Source: Kalaharituber pfeilii | Lineage: Eukaryota; Ascomycota; Pezizomycetes; Pezizales; Pezizaceae | Direction of reading: 5' to 3' | NCBI GenBank assembly: GCA_015179045.1 | Contig: WHUZ01000011.1 | Location: forward strand, 992,001 to 1,056,000 | Length of the DNA: 64,000 nt | Part shown: in pieces, positions 50,301 to 60,950 of the stretch | How positions within the stretch are numbered: position 1 is the stretch's first letter | How the letters are laid out: every line of letters begins with the position of its first letter | Position numbers and translations under genes: made by a program | The notes under the pieces: generated by a model | Databases searched by the model: none | Told to the model about the DNA's origin: nothing | Seen by the model: the letters and a program-made list of their open reading frames with translations, nothing else

Positions 50301-50855
50301 GGCGTGGGCCGGGGGTTGGGGTGCCGCCGGGAACGTGACGTTGCTCGTGTGTTTCACGGTTGCTCTCCTCGCGATAGCAAGTGTTACACACCATGCCAGT
50401 AAAATAAGTTTAAAAGAAAAACAAAAAACTTCAAACCCACAATGATGATCCATCCTCAACACACACCTCCCACACTTTCTGCAATGATGACACCTCGGAG
50501 GCTTCCATGCCTCGCACTTCTTACACCAGCGGCCCGCGCTGCGGCCCCAGAGCTTCCCCTCCCTATCCCCATCCCTATCCCCATCCCTCTTCTCCTTCTT
50601 GACTTCATCGACACCATCGGGAACCCAGCCCGGCCTTGGGCGGCCAGGGTCGGTGACCACGGCGCGCAGGTAGGAGACGTATATGCAACCGACGAGAAAG
50701 TTGAAGATGACGGAGTGGGAGGTGGTCCAGGTGGGGTGGTAGGCGGAGGACGGGCGGAGGAGGGTGTGTTGCGGGAGATAGGAGAGGAAGGTGGTGAGGA
50801 GGAGGGTGAAGACGAGGAGGAGGGTCTGTACGCGCGGGGTCACTTGGATGGGCAT
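47304..50855 (-). CDS. PFA4: Palmitoyltransferase Pfa4 (DHHC family)
   Basis: An ER protein S-acyltransferase; in yeast Pfa4 palmitoylates chitin synthase Chs3. Exons on the minus strand: 50855-50441, 50012-49876, 49779-49398 and 47899-47304, joining in frame to 509 aa, normal for fungal Pfa4. Features: two N-terminal membrane helices ([27 protein letters not shown]), the DPG motif ([12 protein letters not shown]), the Cys-rich domain [20 protein letters not shown], active site [16 protein letters not shown], two more helices (residues about 152-175 and 190-215), TTxE-like GTTTIEHWE, the fungal block [18 protein letters not shown] and [19 protein letters not shown]. The C-terminal tail has the family signatures [12 protein letters not shown] and [11 protein letters not shown]. 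Introns are 428, 96 and 1,498 nt. The first splits the catalytic Cys codon. Confidence 0.93.
47900..49397 (-). other. 1.5-kb intron 3 of PFA4
   Basis: It runs from a GTATGT donor (49397) to a CTGAC...AAAACAG acceptor (47900); joining G|AT restores GFEDPSTPW. That is long for this fungus, whose other introns here are mostly 50-100 nt. I found no terminal repeats, conserved open frame or known RNA inside. An unrecognised insertion or an intron-borne transcript is possible. Confidence 0.75.
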
Positions 50856-51418
50856 GTGGTGGTGATGGTGGAGTGAGAGGGGGAAGGAGGGTAGGAGGAG
50901 GAGAGGTGGCAGGTTCCGGTCACGGAGGCGAGCGGACGGGGTGTGTGTTGTTTTGTCTGTTTTCGATTATGAGATTGAGTGTCGGGATTTTGTTGAGTTA
51001 AGAAGACGACGCCAGTAAACACAGGATCGTTGAACACCAAACCGCGACCGGGCCGAAAATCGGAACGGAGTCCGGGGGTGTCGGGGGGGCAGGGGGGGTG
51101 TTGTATCAGTGGGTATCGGGGGCGGGTCACGGAGGCGCGTCGTATGATATATTATACAAAACCTTTCTCTGCTGAGATACTAAAGTTTTGCGGGTTTTTT
51201 CCAGCAAGTTCTGTTTTTGTTGTCTTCTTTTTTTGGTTGGGAGCCGTGGTGTTGCGTCGGTGTTGACAAAGAAAGGGTCTTTTTTTTTTGCGGCTGCTAC
51301 GCTGTGGTTTTTTTTGCGGGGGCAAGGGGGTAGGTAGGAAGCGTGGGGGCCAGGGGGCCGCGATCGGCAGACATATCATATAGTCTATACACAAAAACTC
51401 TCGACACTCAAGTATCTA
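50856..51418. other. PFA4 upstream region up to the pogo element
   Basis: About 560 bases of promoter-side spacer with G-rich and T-rich tracts. No gene is recognised. The transposon begins 566 bases upstream of the PFA4 start codon. Confidence 0.4.
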
Positions 51419-51420
51419 TA

Positions 51421-51465
51421 CTGTCGCTTACCTAATGGTGACCGACCACCCATAGGTGACCGAAT
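51421..51465 (+). repeat. Left terminal inverted repeat of pogo element
   Basis: It matches the right end with one visible difference (CATAGGTGACC versus CATAAGTGACC). It contains the GGTGACCGA unit in two spaced copies, likely transposase binding sites. Confidence 0.88.
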
Positions 51466-51776
51466 TGGGAATCCCTGCATCCACCTTCAAATTCATTACT
51501 ATTACCAACGCCAACAAAACGGCAAAAATATAGGCGAAGTCATACTCAATACAACAAGCGCTGCGCTATCAGATGTGATATAGGAAAAAATAAAAAATAC
51601 AAGATCTCATGAAATATCCAAAAATTAGACCAAAATAGTATAGAAAGACAACCCTCCTCAATATCTACCCCCTCAAAATTCGAATTCTCCATAAATCAAT
51701 ACAGTCAATGCTGTATATAATTCTCAGATGGCATAAAAACATCTTACTACTCAATTAATCCTATACATTAGTGAGC

Positions 51777-53858
51777 TTATAGACATAATGAAGATTTTGC
51801 ATAGATACGTACTTCCATATAATTATATATTTCCAGCTGCCGAAGATGTTGTACAAATATTTCATCGTCCTCGTCCTCCCAATCCTCCTCAATTGATATT
51901 TCCTCTACAGGGGGGCCTTGGGTGACATTAGCACTATTCTTTGTAACAGCTATAGCATTCTTACCTTCTGCATTCTCTGTTAACCCCCCCTCCCCCGCTT
52001 TTGAGGACCCCTCCATTGGATCAGTAGCTGGAGCCTTTTTTTTGCGAGGTGCACGGGGCTTTTTTGGGATAGGGAGTCCTGCTGCGAGTGCTGCATCTCG
52101 TGCCTGCTTCCATTCAGCTTCTCGAGCTGCCTTTTCTGCATCCCGGACCTTTTTCTCTGCTGCCTTAGCAGCCTTTAATACAGCAGCAGCAGCTTCATCC
52201 TCCTTTTTTTTTAATCAATTTCTTCTGGCCCTCCTCAATCTCCTTGCGTGTTAAAACGCGCCCTTGACCTACTCGACGTTTGCTTGGTGCCTTGTTGATT
52301 TCTTTTCCACTTCTGAGCTGCATAAATTTTTCCCCTCGTGGGCGAATCTCATGGAAGTATGCAACTTGCTGCATAGTAAGATCAATGAATTCTCGTATTG
52401 TTGCACTACGTTGAGGAGTTAATGCGAATTGGTCGATTTGGCGAGCAAGATTACGCAGCTTCGTCGGTGGTGATAGTATAGTATTGGTAGGGGGAAGCTT
52501 CGAGGCGGGAGGAAATGCAGGGATCATGGTATCTTGAAGCTGATTGGTTGTAGGCGCAAATTTAACCTTTTTCGTCCTTGATGTCTCAGGCCCATTACCC
52601 ACTGTAGCTGGTACTCCTCGCGCATTGTCAATATTGACTGGCCAGCATCCAGATTTATTCCATGCTTTCTTGATGATATCTATGGTATATACTTCCTTGC
52701 GAGCCTCGTACAAAATTTCCCAAAACGCCGGTCGTTTCAGTACTTCGAAGGTATGATGACGTAGCCAGTACTGTAGATTGCGCCGATAGGCTCTCTGAAG
52801 CAAGCCAAAGCATCCCACATCAAGAGGTTGCATAAAGTGAGTGCTATGGGGTGGGGGCATATCATCATGATTGAGAGCAAATTCAACCGTCCGCCAATAG
52901 ACATGAGAGCTATGCCCATCAACAATAAGAATTCGGGTAGGGCGCTTCTTCAGAGATTTATTATATGCTGGCCTGGTATGGCGCTTAAAGTGTGTAGAGA
53001 TGTACTCGAAGCCTAAATCATCATCCATATATCCATTTGGTGACATACCAAATGTTGCATCAGCGCTATGTACCCCCCTTCTCCATATGATGCTTCAACA
53101 TGAACTTTGCCCTTGTATACCACATATGGTGGTATATGCGCCCCTGCTGCAGAAACTGTCTCCAAAACAGTAACAAACTCTCTAGACCCCTCAGTTAGTG
53201 CTTCTGCAGCTTTGGTCCCTGCGCGAACAATGTATTTTTTCTTGATCTTATCATCTCCAATAATAATGCCTTTTTCGTCGCAATAATTCCATATGTTCGG
53301 TTCAGTGACATTGTACCGCCGAATAAGATTTGCTAGAAGCCTATAGAAGTGCGGTTGGAGTTCTTTAGATGCACCTGCTTTTCGCCGTGTACGCTCGTGG
53401 TATTGGACGAACTTTTTGTCAAGTTCCGGATGGCGTTTAAGAAACCGTGATACCCAGTGCTTCCCAATAGCAGGTGCTAATCCCTTAGCTACTGCATCCT
53501 TATGAGCCTTCCTGATCTCCCATATACTACCAGTACATTGTTTCTCAGTAGTACTATGCTTCTGAGCACGAGAAATTAGAATATCTTGTGCCATTTGCTC
53601 AAACAAAGCGTGGGATAGTGGGAAACCGCGATCAGCCATTTCAAGGCAGTGTTCTTTGAGTGCTGATTCTTCTCCTGGAGTAAAAAGCTGCCGATGCCGA
53701 TAAGCAAATTTGTGTGCCTTGCGTTCGCCCTTCACTCTGCGCCGTAGTGTAACTTCATTCACTCCATATTCAGCTGCTATGCGTGCCTTTGGAATGGAGG
53801 GGTGCCGTTTAGCGAAATCAACCGCACGTTGCATTTCTTCCTCAGTATATGCAGGCAT
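51777..53858 (-). pseudogene. pogo-type DDE transposase with two homopolymer frameshifts
   Basis: Starts at 53858 with a pipsqueak-like helix-turn-helix (AVDFAKRHPSIPKARIAAEY), then a CENP-B-type domain (LFTPGEESALKEHC; GKHWVSRFLKRHPELDKKFV) and a DDE_1 catalytic domain: IWNYCDEKGI (first Asp), RILIVDGHSSHVYW (second) and HFMQPLDVGCFG (third). The frame breaks at a six-G run (minus strand; 53073-53078), after which the protein continues in the next frame. It breaks again at a nine-A run (52204-52212), after which an Ala/Lys-rich coiled-coil tail and an acidic end (IEEDWEDEDDEIFVQHL) follow to 51777. Apart from these two single-base differences no stop interrupts it. They may be inactivating mutations, sequencing errors in homopolymers, or sites of slippage. 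Confidence 0.9.
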
Positions 53859-54011
53859 AATGAGCTAGGATAGGCACTAGGGCATAGTGGCTTGATAGTG
53901 TAGTGGATGCAGATTAAAATGGTATATTCAGGTACTATAAACAATGCATGGGTGGTGAGATAATATGCGAAAATGAATCGGGGGGAGGTGATTGACAGGG
54001 ATATTTTAATC

Positions 54012-54070
54012 GGTCACTTATGGGTGATCGGTCACTTATGGGTGGTCGGTCACCATTAGGTAAGCGACAG
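54012..54070 (-). repeat. Right terminal inverted repeat of pogo element with subrepeats
   Basis: Contains three spaced copies of the motif CGGTCAC (two of them CGGTCACTTATGGGTG), one more than the left end. This makes the two ends asymmetric. Such repeats are plausible binding sites for the CENP-B-like domain of the transposase. Confidence 0.85.
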
Positions 54071-54072
54071 TA

Positions 54073-54780
54073 TCCAGATATCGAATACGTCTACACACAC
54101 ACACACAAAAATTATTTGTTTTTTGCAGGATGTATATATTTTCCCCAACGTACTGTATTCAGTAGGATTTATTTTTTATTTATTTATTTATTTATTTATT
54201 TTTTTTGTGGGGGGGGGAGTGGGGGAGATACTATAACCACCACCACCACCACCACCACCACCACCAACGTGGACAAAAAAGTCGAAAAGAGAGTACTAAT
54301 AATCCTACTACGACTACGACTATGGCTACGACTATGGCTACGACTACGACTATAGCTATAGCTACTGCTGTTCAACCTTTTTATATATCGGAATGAGATA
54401 GCCTTGTATGTAAAAACTCGAATAGAGTTGAACAATGGGAAGAAAGGAAATAAGGTGGTGGGGGTGGGGGGGCGGAGTAGGTTTGGGAGAGAGAAGAAAA
54501 AAATGCAGGAAATAAAGGAGTAAAGGTAGATACATAAATTCGTAAAGGTTCTTTTTTTTAAAGCTAAGGATCACTACTATGTATACGAAAGTTTTTTTTT
54601 AAAAAAAAAAGGAAAAAAATAAAGGAAAAAAAAAAAAAAAAAAGAAAAAATAGCAGAAATAATCGGCTAAGAATCAAGAGAAAGATAGAAAAGAAAATCT
54701 CTACAACTATTTTATCCTACAGCACATACGGAGGAAACGGGGGTGGGATACTAAAACGAAACGATAAAGCAAGCACATCA
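54073..54780. other. Spacer with microsatellites
   Basis: Holds a TTTA run (about 54177-54200), an (ACC)n run at 54235-54266, a 12-bp CTACGACTATGG-type array at about 54306-54366 and several A/T runs. It lies 3' of the zinc transporter, and part is probably its 3' untranslated region. Confidence 0.6.
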
Positions 54781-56923
54781 CTAATGCGCATGCCCATGCC
54801 CTTCGCTCACGACCATCGGCCCACAGCACTTACCGCCCCCGCACTCCTCTCCACACTCCAGCAGGCACTCCGTCTCCGTGCTCGCCTCACTAAACTCTTG
54901 CATGTCCGCTGCACCACCGGCCCCACCCTCCTCCCGGCTCCCATCCGTGCATCCTCCCGTCCCCGCGCACTCCCCACTTCCACCTACCCCATTCCCGCTC
55001 TCCTCCCCTCCGGTTTTCAAAATCACCGCATACGTCCTCCCCCCCGCCGATCTCCCCACTGACGACCCATTCCCAGCCCCGTTCGTCCCATTACTATTAC
55101 TCCCTCCGTTACCACCAGCACCACTAGCACCCCCGTTCTCCTTCGGCGTATATTCCGGCTGAATGGTACTACTATGAATCCCGTACGCATGCAAACACGT
55201 CCTAATCGCCCTCGCCAACTTCATATATCTCTGCCCACTTGGCCTCTTGACGCCCGACACGCTATCCACCACGTCATCCTCCTCGGGGTCAAATGCAATC
55301 TGTATGTGCAAGCTTGCAATCATCTTCACGTCACTCAGCTGCCAGATATGTAGCTCATGCACGCTCTCCACGCCCTTGATGCTCAGAATGTCGGCTTTGA
55401 CTTCCTCGAGACTAATCCCCTTCGGCACCGCCTGCAGCAGAATCTTACTCGCGCTCTTGACCAACGGCAGGGCAGAGGCGAAAATGATGGCCGTGATGAA
55501 CAGAGAGACGGCAGGGTCAAAATACCATCGCCACCAATAGTCGGTTTTCCAGATGAAGAGCGCTGTGGAGATGACGCCAATGTTGCCGAGGGCGTCGCCC
55601 ATCACGTGCAAGAAGACGCCGCGCATGTTGAGGTTCTGCTGTGGCGCGGCCTTGGGTTTGGGTTTCGAGTGGTGATGGGTGGAATGCGAGTGGGAGTGTG
55701 ACCGTGCACGTTTGTGGGATCCGGAGGCAGCACCGAGGGTGGTGTCGGAGGTGGTGGCATCGCCGTAGCTGTCAGATTGGTCAGGTGCAAGTAGAGGTGT
55801 TTGCTCGCTTGCAGGCGCCTCTGCCTCGCTCGAAGATGAGCTCAGGGCCGCCTCGTCCTCGGAGTCGGATCGGGCGGCGGCGTTGATGATTTCCTGCCGG
55901 TTTTGGGCGGGAAACACGTGTATATTCGTCACCGGGCTCGCAAACGTCCGCTGCCTGGACTCGCTCCTAGAATGGTGAGGTGCGCCGGGGCCATAGCTGT
56001 GACTGTAACTACGACTGTATCCATGCTGCTGCGCCTGCGCCTCGTTGCTCATTTTTGCCAGCGTAAACGGGCTCGTCGGGATCGCAGTTGACCTTGTCGG
56101 CGGCGGTGTCGACCTCCTAAGCTTTGTCGGCCGAGGGCTGTTCCCAGCGGACATTGTCCTAGCGACGACAGTCTCCGGAAGGATCTCCTCAATCGGTCCA
56201 TCCTCGTCCAGAATCGGGGTCTCTTCGATTGCGGGGCCATGCGTGTGCGTATGCACATGCTCGCGCTCGGTATGACCGACCTCGACGTCGGGGGTCGCTG
56301 CGCCGTGTCCGTTGGCTTCACCGGAAGGGGTAGGATGAGCATGTCCGTGGTCGTGGAACAACGCGAGGCCAACAAAGTTGCTTGCGAGGCCGCACGAGCC
56401 GACAACGAGAATGAGGATGGGGTTGGAGATGGTCTGAGGCTCGAAGAAGCGTTGGATCGCTTCGAGGAAGATGGAGAGACATAATGCGAGGAGGAACACG
56501 CCATTGATGAGGGCGCCGAGGACTTCTGCTCGTTGCCACTGTATTGCTCACCAAACAAGTCAAATTAGCCCAATTCCTCGAGCCGGAGTGAAAACTGTCG
56601 TGAACTCACCCCGTAGGTATAACTTGACGTGGACTTTTGCTTGCTGAGTTTTATGGCCCATAGCGCTACCAGTAATGAGAAAACATCATTCAACTAATAA
56701 CATCCGGCCGCAAATAATCAACATTAGCAAAAAAGTTTTAGCCGTGAAGAGGGGGAGGCAAAGGCTTTCGCCAGAAAGGGATTGTTCCTGCACGCACCAT
56801 ATGAAAACTGTCCGCCACTAGGGCCAACGAATGGACCGCATATCCGACAATGATCTCTAAGAAGAAGAACAGAGTATCGATCACCAAGAGGGTTATTATC
56901 CGTCCCGAGCGTGACATTGCCAT
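54781..56923 (-). CDS. ZRC1: Vacuolar zinc transporter (cation diffusion facilitator, Zrc1/Cot1 type)
   Basis: A Zn2+/H+ antiporter that would move zinc (and possibly cobalt or cadmium) from the cytosol into the vacuole. Exons on the minus strand: 56923-56798, 56693-56610 and 56538-54781, joining in phase 0 to 655 aa with introns of 104 and 71 nt. Conserved features: SLALVADSFHMLNDVFSLLV with the TM2 metal site His41-x3-Asp45, LSKQKSTSSYTYGWQRAEVL, GALINGVFLLALCLSIFLEA, FVGLALFHDHGHAH, and the TM5 site HVMGDALGNIGV (His381-x3-Asp385). His-rich stretches include HSHSHSTHHHSK and the C-terminal GHGHAH. The loop between TM4 and TM5 is unusually long (over 200 residues, Ser/His-rich). A cytosolic C-terminal domain (VESVHELHIWQLSDVKMIAS) follows. 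The start MAMSRSGRIIT matches the family. Confidence 0.94.
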
Positions 56924-59125
56924 TTTTTCTGGCGTTTTCGTTTTGATCGGCCGGTGGTTCAATACGCTAGTCTTAAGGAATTGAGGGTAGGGAAAAAACA
57001 AAACAAAAAACAAGAAACAAGAAACAGGTTAGTTTGGCAGGGTATTAATAATAATTTTTTTTCTTCAAAAAAAAAAAAATATCCCGGTTGTAAATTAACG
57101 TATAAAGGGGCGCAGGGGGTGGGGGGATGGTCGATGGACCCGGATATTCGTTTGAGAATCTCCAGTTTATACAGTAAATTGAGTTGCCAGGCCCCCCCCG
57201 GACGAGGAGATTTGTATGATCGCTTGTCGGGAGTAGGAAGCTTGTCTATCAACGTTTTTGGTGTTGGAATTGCGATTGAGGGGTATATCCATACAAATTC
57301 GAACCGCTTATCTATAGGAACTGTTTTTTGTTTTTTTTCGCTGCCAGCGGGAATGACAATGGAAGTGAAAAATGTTCGGGGGTGTGCGAAAGGGTCCGTT
57401 CAAGTTTTCGCTTAGAGAAAGAGGGGGTGCGAGGCGGGGGCTAGCGTCCCCGATTCGGGGCGAAAATATTAGTTTTGGGCTTTTTGAGCTGAAGAAGGAC
57501 GGGGAGTGGACGACGGGGAGTGGACGAATGGAGTGGGTTGGGAGGATGTTTGAGGCGGTCAGACAGGCAGTGGTAGGTTTGTCTGGGCTGGATTGGATTG
57601 GTGCTTTGCTGTCTGCGGGCGCGGCGCGAGCGACGTAGCCAGCGAGCTTAGATCTTGGACAATGCAGCCGTTGGTAATCGTAAAACGGTCCAGGCCCGGG
57701 GCAATTCTGTCTGGCGGGGGGGCGTTTGAGACTCCCAGCCTGGGGGGGGAAAAGAAAAAAAACGGTGAACGTCAACCGGGCGGCACGAAATTTCGAAACA
57801 GGGCAGATGGCGAGAGGTAGGTAGGTGTCATGAACCCAGCGCCAAGGGAGCGGCCGCGATTTCAGACACTCATGCCCGCTTTTAAAGAGAGGAGGGAGAG
57901 GAAAGAAGGAGCGAATAAGGGTGGAGGTGGGGATTGGGCTGCAATTGCGTTCGATGGTGCGATTCGGCTGCGAGATTACGGACGCTGCGGCCGGTTGGCT
58001 GCTGCGATGAGCGATGATGTCTTCTTTGGGCCGCGGGCGCGGTGCGTGTGGCGCGGCGGCAGCCACGGGCGGGGCGTGTGGCGTGTGCACGTGACGAATG
58101 CGCTTGTACGGGCACGCATACAGACGCCGGTTATGCATCATGCATGAAAACGTTCCAGAACCGCCCACCCCAGATCCCCCGTTTTCGTAAAATCTCAGCG
58201 CGCGTGCCTACTGAAATATCGTTTACTCACTAGTCCATACATTTCTACGCTGATGGATAGTTCTTCGGGATCGGTCAAAAAAGCAAAACATTCGGAAGAA
58301 GAACAAGGAAAAATCTAAAATGGCGCTTTTCTATGTCCACAGAGGCACAGTAGGGAGCATGTTTTATGATACTGCGTAGTTCCGTTTACTTGTAGCGTTG
58401 CACCGGCAGCTGGAAACGGATAGGGGTAGCACAATATTGGGCACGAGAACATTCACAATATATATATATTAAGTCAGCGCGTCCCCACTGGCTCACAGCT
58501 AAACTTTGTATCTGTCAGCTTTGCAGCGCCGGCAGCAGCGGTACCGGCAGCTGAACCCGTCCCAGTAACAGCTTATATTAGTACCTAGGCTGTCTCGTCA
58601 TGTATTTTATTTCTTTATTTCTTTATTTCTTTTCACAATAGGAGCATACTCGTATTCAACTGAGCCTCTTGTTGTTTCTTGCTCTTTCGCGGGGATTCGC
58701 TCCACTTCCCTTATACAACCCCAATCTGGAAGACCTTTTTTGCTAGTCGTTTGTACACTTTATATCCCCCCCACCCCCCAATGTGTTTCGCCTTCGTTAT
58801 TGTGCTACGCAGGTTCTTCAATTTCGAGCCGGACGCTTACATCCATCTTCGAACGTGCGTTACCTCCCCTTTATAAGAAAAACCAAGCAGCTCAAGAGCG
58901 CGATGTAACCTCTGAAAAGAAAAAAAAAAAAAAAAAAGAAGCAGTCGGTGGGTATATTTGGTTAATACAAGGGGGGGAGTTCGTTCTATCTAACGTGGAC
59001 ATATGCGGGCTTTTCTTCGCTTTCTGCCCAATCAGACTGAAACTGGTGGTGGGGTAGTGGTCACCGTGGTGGAGAGTCCCATACTTTGATAGAAGTGCTC
59101 AAGTTGCCACAGGTACGGTCAGGGG

Positions 59126-59290
59126 GATTTGATACAGAGAGGAATAATCTAAAGGCGTTTAGGTAACTTGTCTTATATACATGCTTCATGCTCTTTCACT
59201 GCCTTCTCTTTTTCTTCGTGTTGGAAGAATTTTCCATTATTCTTTCACAGGTTCAGGGTAATTATATTACAAACGCTCGATTTGCCTACG
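59126..59290 (+). repeat. Dispersed repeat family, copy A (partial)
   Basis: Shares the core GAGAGGAATAATCTAAAGG, GTTTAGGTAACTTG and the CATGCTCTTT...ACTGCCTTCT pyrimidine part, ending TTCAGGGTAA. It lacks the 5' half present in the other three copies. Confidence 0.75.
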
Positions 59291-59309
59291 ATATTGACAG
59301 CCGCAGAGG

Positions 59310-59546
59310 AGGATAGCGGGGCCATAAGTTTGGTTTGCATGGGGGCGTACTCTAGCTCACATCTGAAGCTGGCACAGCAGCGACGGAGTCATGGGGGACT
59401 AACACAGAGATGAGTCAGAGGAGTAATCTAAAGAGGTTTAGGCAACTCGACGTACGTACCCATGCTCTTTCACTGCCTTTTCTTCTTTTCGTAGTTTGAC
59501 GCATCCTCCCAACTCGTTTTTCCAAAGTTCAGGGTAATGATAGTAC
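59310..59546 (+). repeat. Dispersed repeat family, copy B
   Basis: Order of shared blocks: GAGGATAGCGGGGC, AAGTTTGGTTTGCA, CTCACATCTGAAGCTGG, GTAATCTAAAGAGGTTTAGG, CATGCTCTTTCACTGCCTTT, CGTTTTTCCAAA, TTCAGGGTAATG. The core lies about 280 bases after that of copy A. Confidence 0.8.
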
Positions 59547-60895
59547 AGTATTTTCGATATTTGCCTTAAAAAAAGATTAACAAGTAAAACCCAAACCCGA
59601 TCTCCTTGCCCGGAGGCCCACCCACTACATTCTGAACTACCAAACATTTCACTACTGAGTAAAATGAACAAGCCGCGCCTTGCACTTCAGCAGATGACAA
59701 CAAAAAAAAACAAAAAAAAACAACAATTACATTCCGTATGATGAAAATCCAACACGTCTGCTTACGACAACGCTATTGGAGCTTAATTTTTTTTTGCTTT
59801 TTCTTGTATGTATGATATCCTCATGTGGGTGGCAGGTTATCTATTAGCTTAAGTATTGAGCTTCTCTGCTCAAGCTTAGCTTAGTGGATAACCCTTTTTT
59901 TTGATAGAAACTTCCTCATTTTCCGGTCATAATATGGTACGCTTTTGTGAATCGAAGAATAAATCCCTGATGTGCTGCAATGCTAATGTTCATTGCCTAT
60001 TGTATAGATTTTTCAACTATTGCCCGACGGATTAAGATTAAATCTCTTTCTGCGAAGGTTAGTGCAGCCAGCAGCCAAATAAAGCTGACAGGGATATTGG
60101 GCACTTGCTTGCAACTGGCGAAATATGCATCCGCGTTGTGAATTCAGGCCTCTTCGGAATTAGGTGAGGTTCGCGGGTGACCTCGGTCCCCCTCGTGGAT
60201 TAAGCATCACAGACAGCTTCATTCCTTTGTTTCCCCTCCGTGTTCCAGCAGTGGTGAAGAGAAAAGTGAACGGTCCAAGTCGGCGCCTTCAGCGTAGCTA
60301 CATAATAATCCAAACGTTGAAGGTAGAGTATCTCGCCATAGCCTCCAGGATGGTTTACGAGTAAGTAATATGGGGATTTAGAAATAAAATAAAATAAAAA
60401 AATAGCCCTGGTATGTACATAATCTAACATCTAACTGCGTTTTTAAGGATAGAGTGAGTTTGATGGCAATGGGCATAGTGGGTTTGATCTATAGATACAG
60501 GTCTTGGGAGCATTATGGTTACCGAGTAAATATGATATGTTTTGGGCCACGTACAGATATAGAGTTTCTCACTTAGGGTGCTGAGGTTCCTTAATGCTTG
60601 CTAGCGATAGCTTAGCTAACTCAGCAATTGAGCTTCCTCAGTGGTCACAAGATATAAGCTCATGGTAGCTGAACTTCTGTGCCATACAGCATGGACATGT
60701 CTTGGCTCAGGTACTCTGCTTGTGACAACGTCAGTTAGCCATGTAGCCTGGGCACAGTCACACATATTGTAAGCCAATTTCAACCACAGACTGTATGCTG
60801 ACGCATATATGCTTGCCACTACCTCCATAACAGAGTGATGAGATTGCAGATGCAGTAGAGGGTGGCAGTGGAATGGGAGCTGTTAACTCCACCAT

Positions 60896-60950
60896 TTTCC
60901 CTTCTTTTTTCAACGTAACCCCGCTTGCAGCTATTCGCCATGGCAGGGCA
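60896..60950 (-). mobile_element. 55-bp truncated retroposon with 13-bp target duplication
   Basis: TTAACTCCACCAT occurs at 60883-60895 and again at 60951-60963, exactly flanking a 55-bp insert. On the minus strand the insert ends in an A-rich tail after GCGGGGTTACGTTG, as in the unit at 20249-20303. This is the hallmark of target-primed reverse transcription with severe 5' truncation. Confidence 0.8.

Larger units (their letters stand above)
51421..54070 (-). mobile_element. pogo/Fot1-type DNA transposon with complete ends
   Basis: A 2,650-bp element. The left end starts CTGTCGCTTACCTAATGGTG and the right end is its reverse complement. The inverted repeats run at least 45 bp and include GACCGACCACCCATARGTGACCGA-like sequence. 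TA dinucleotides at 51419-51420 and 54071-54072 are the expected target duplication. It carries one transposase gene on the minus strand (51777-53858) and lies between the PFA4 and zinc transporter 5' regions. Near-perfect ends and few coding lesions suggest a young insertion. Confidence 0.94.

Noticed and set aside
57308..58168. 286-codon minus-strand open frame upstream of the zinc transporter
   Set aside because: GC-rich promoter-side DNA. The translation has no domain, and it lies where the 5' region of the transporter should be.
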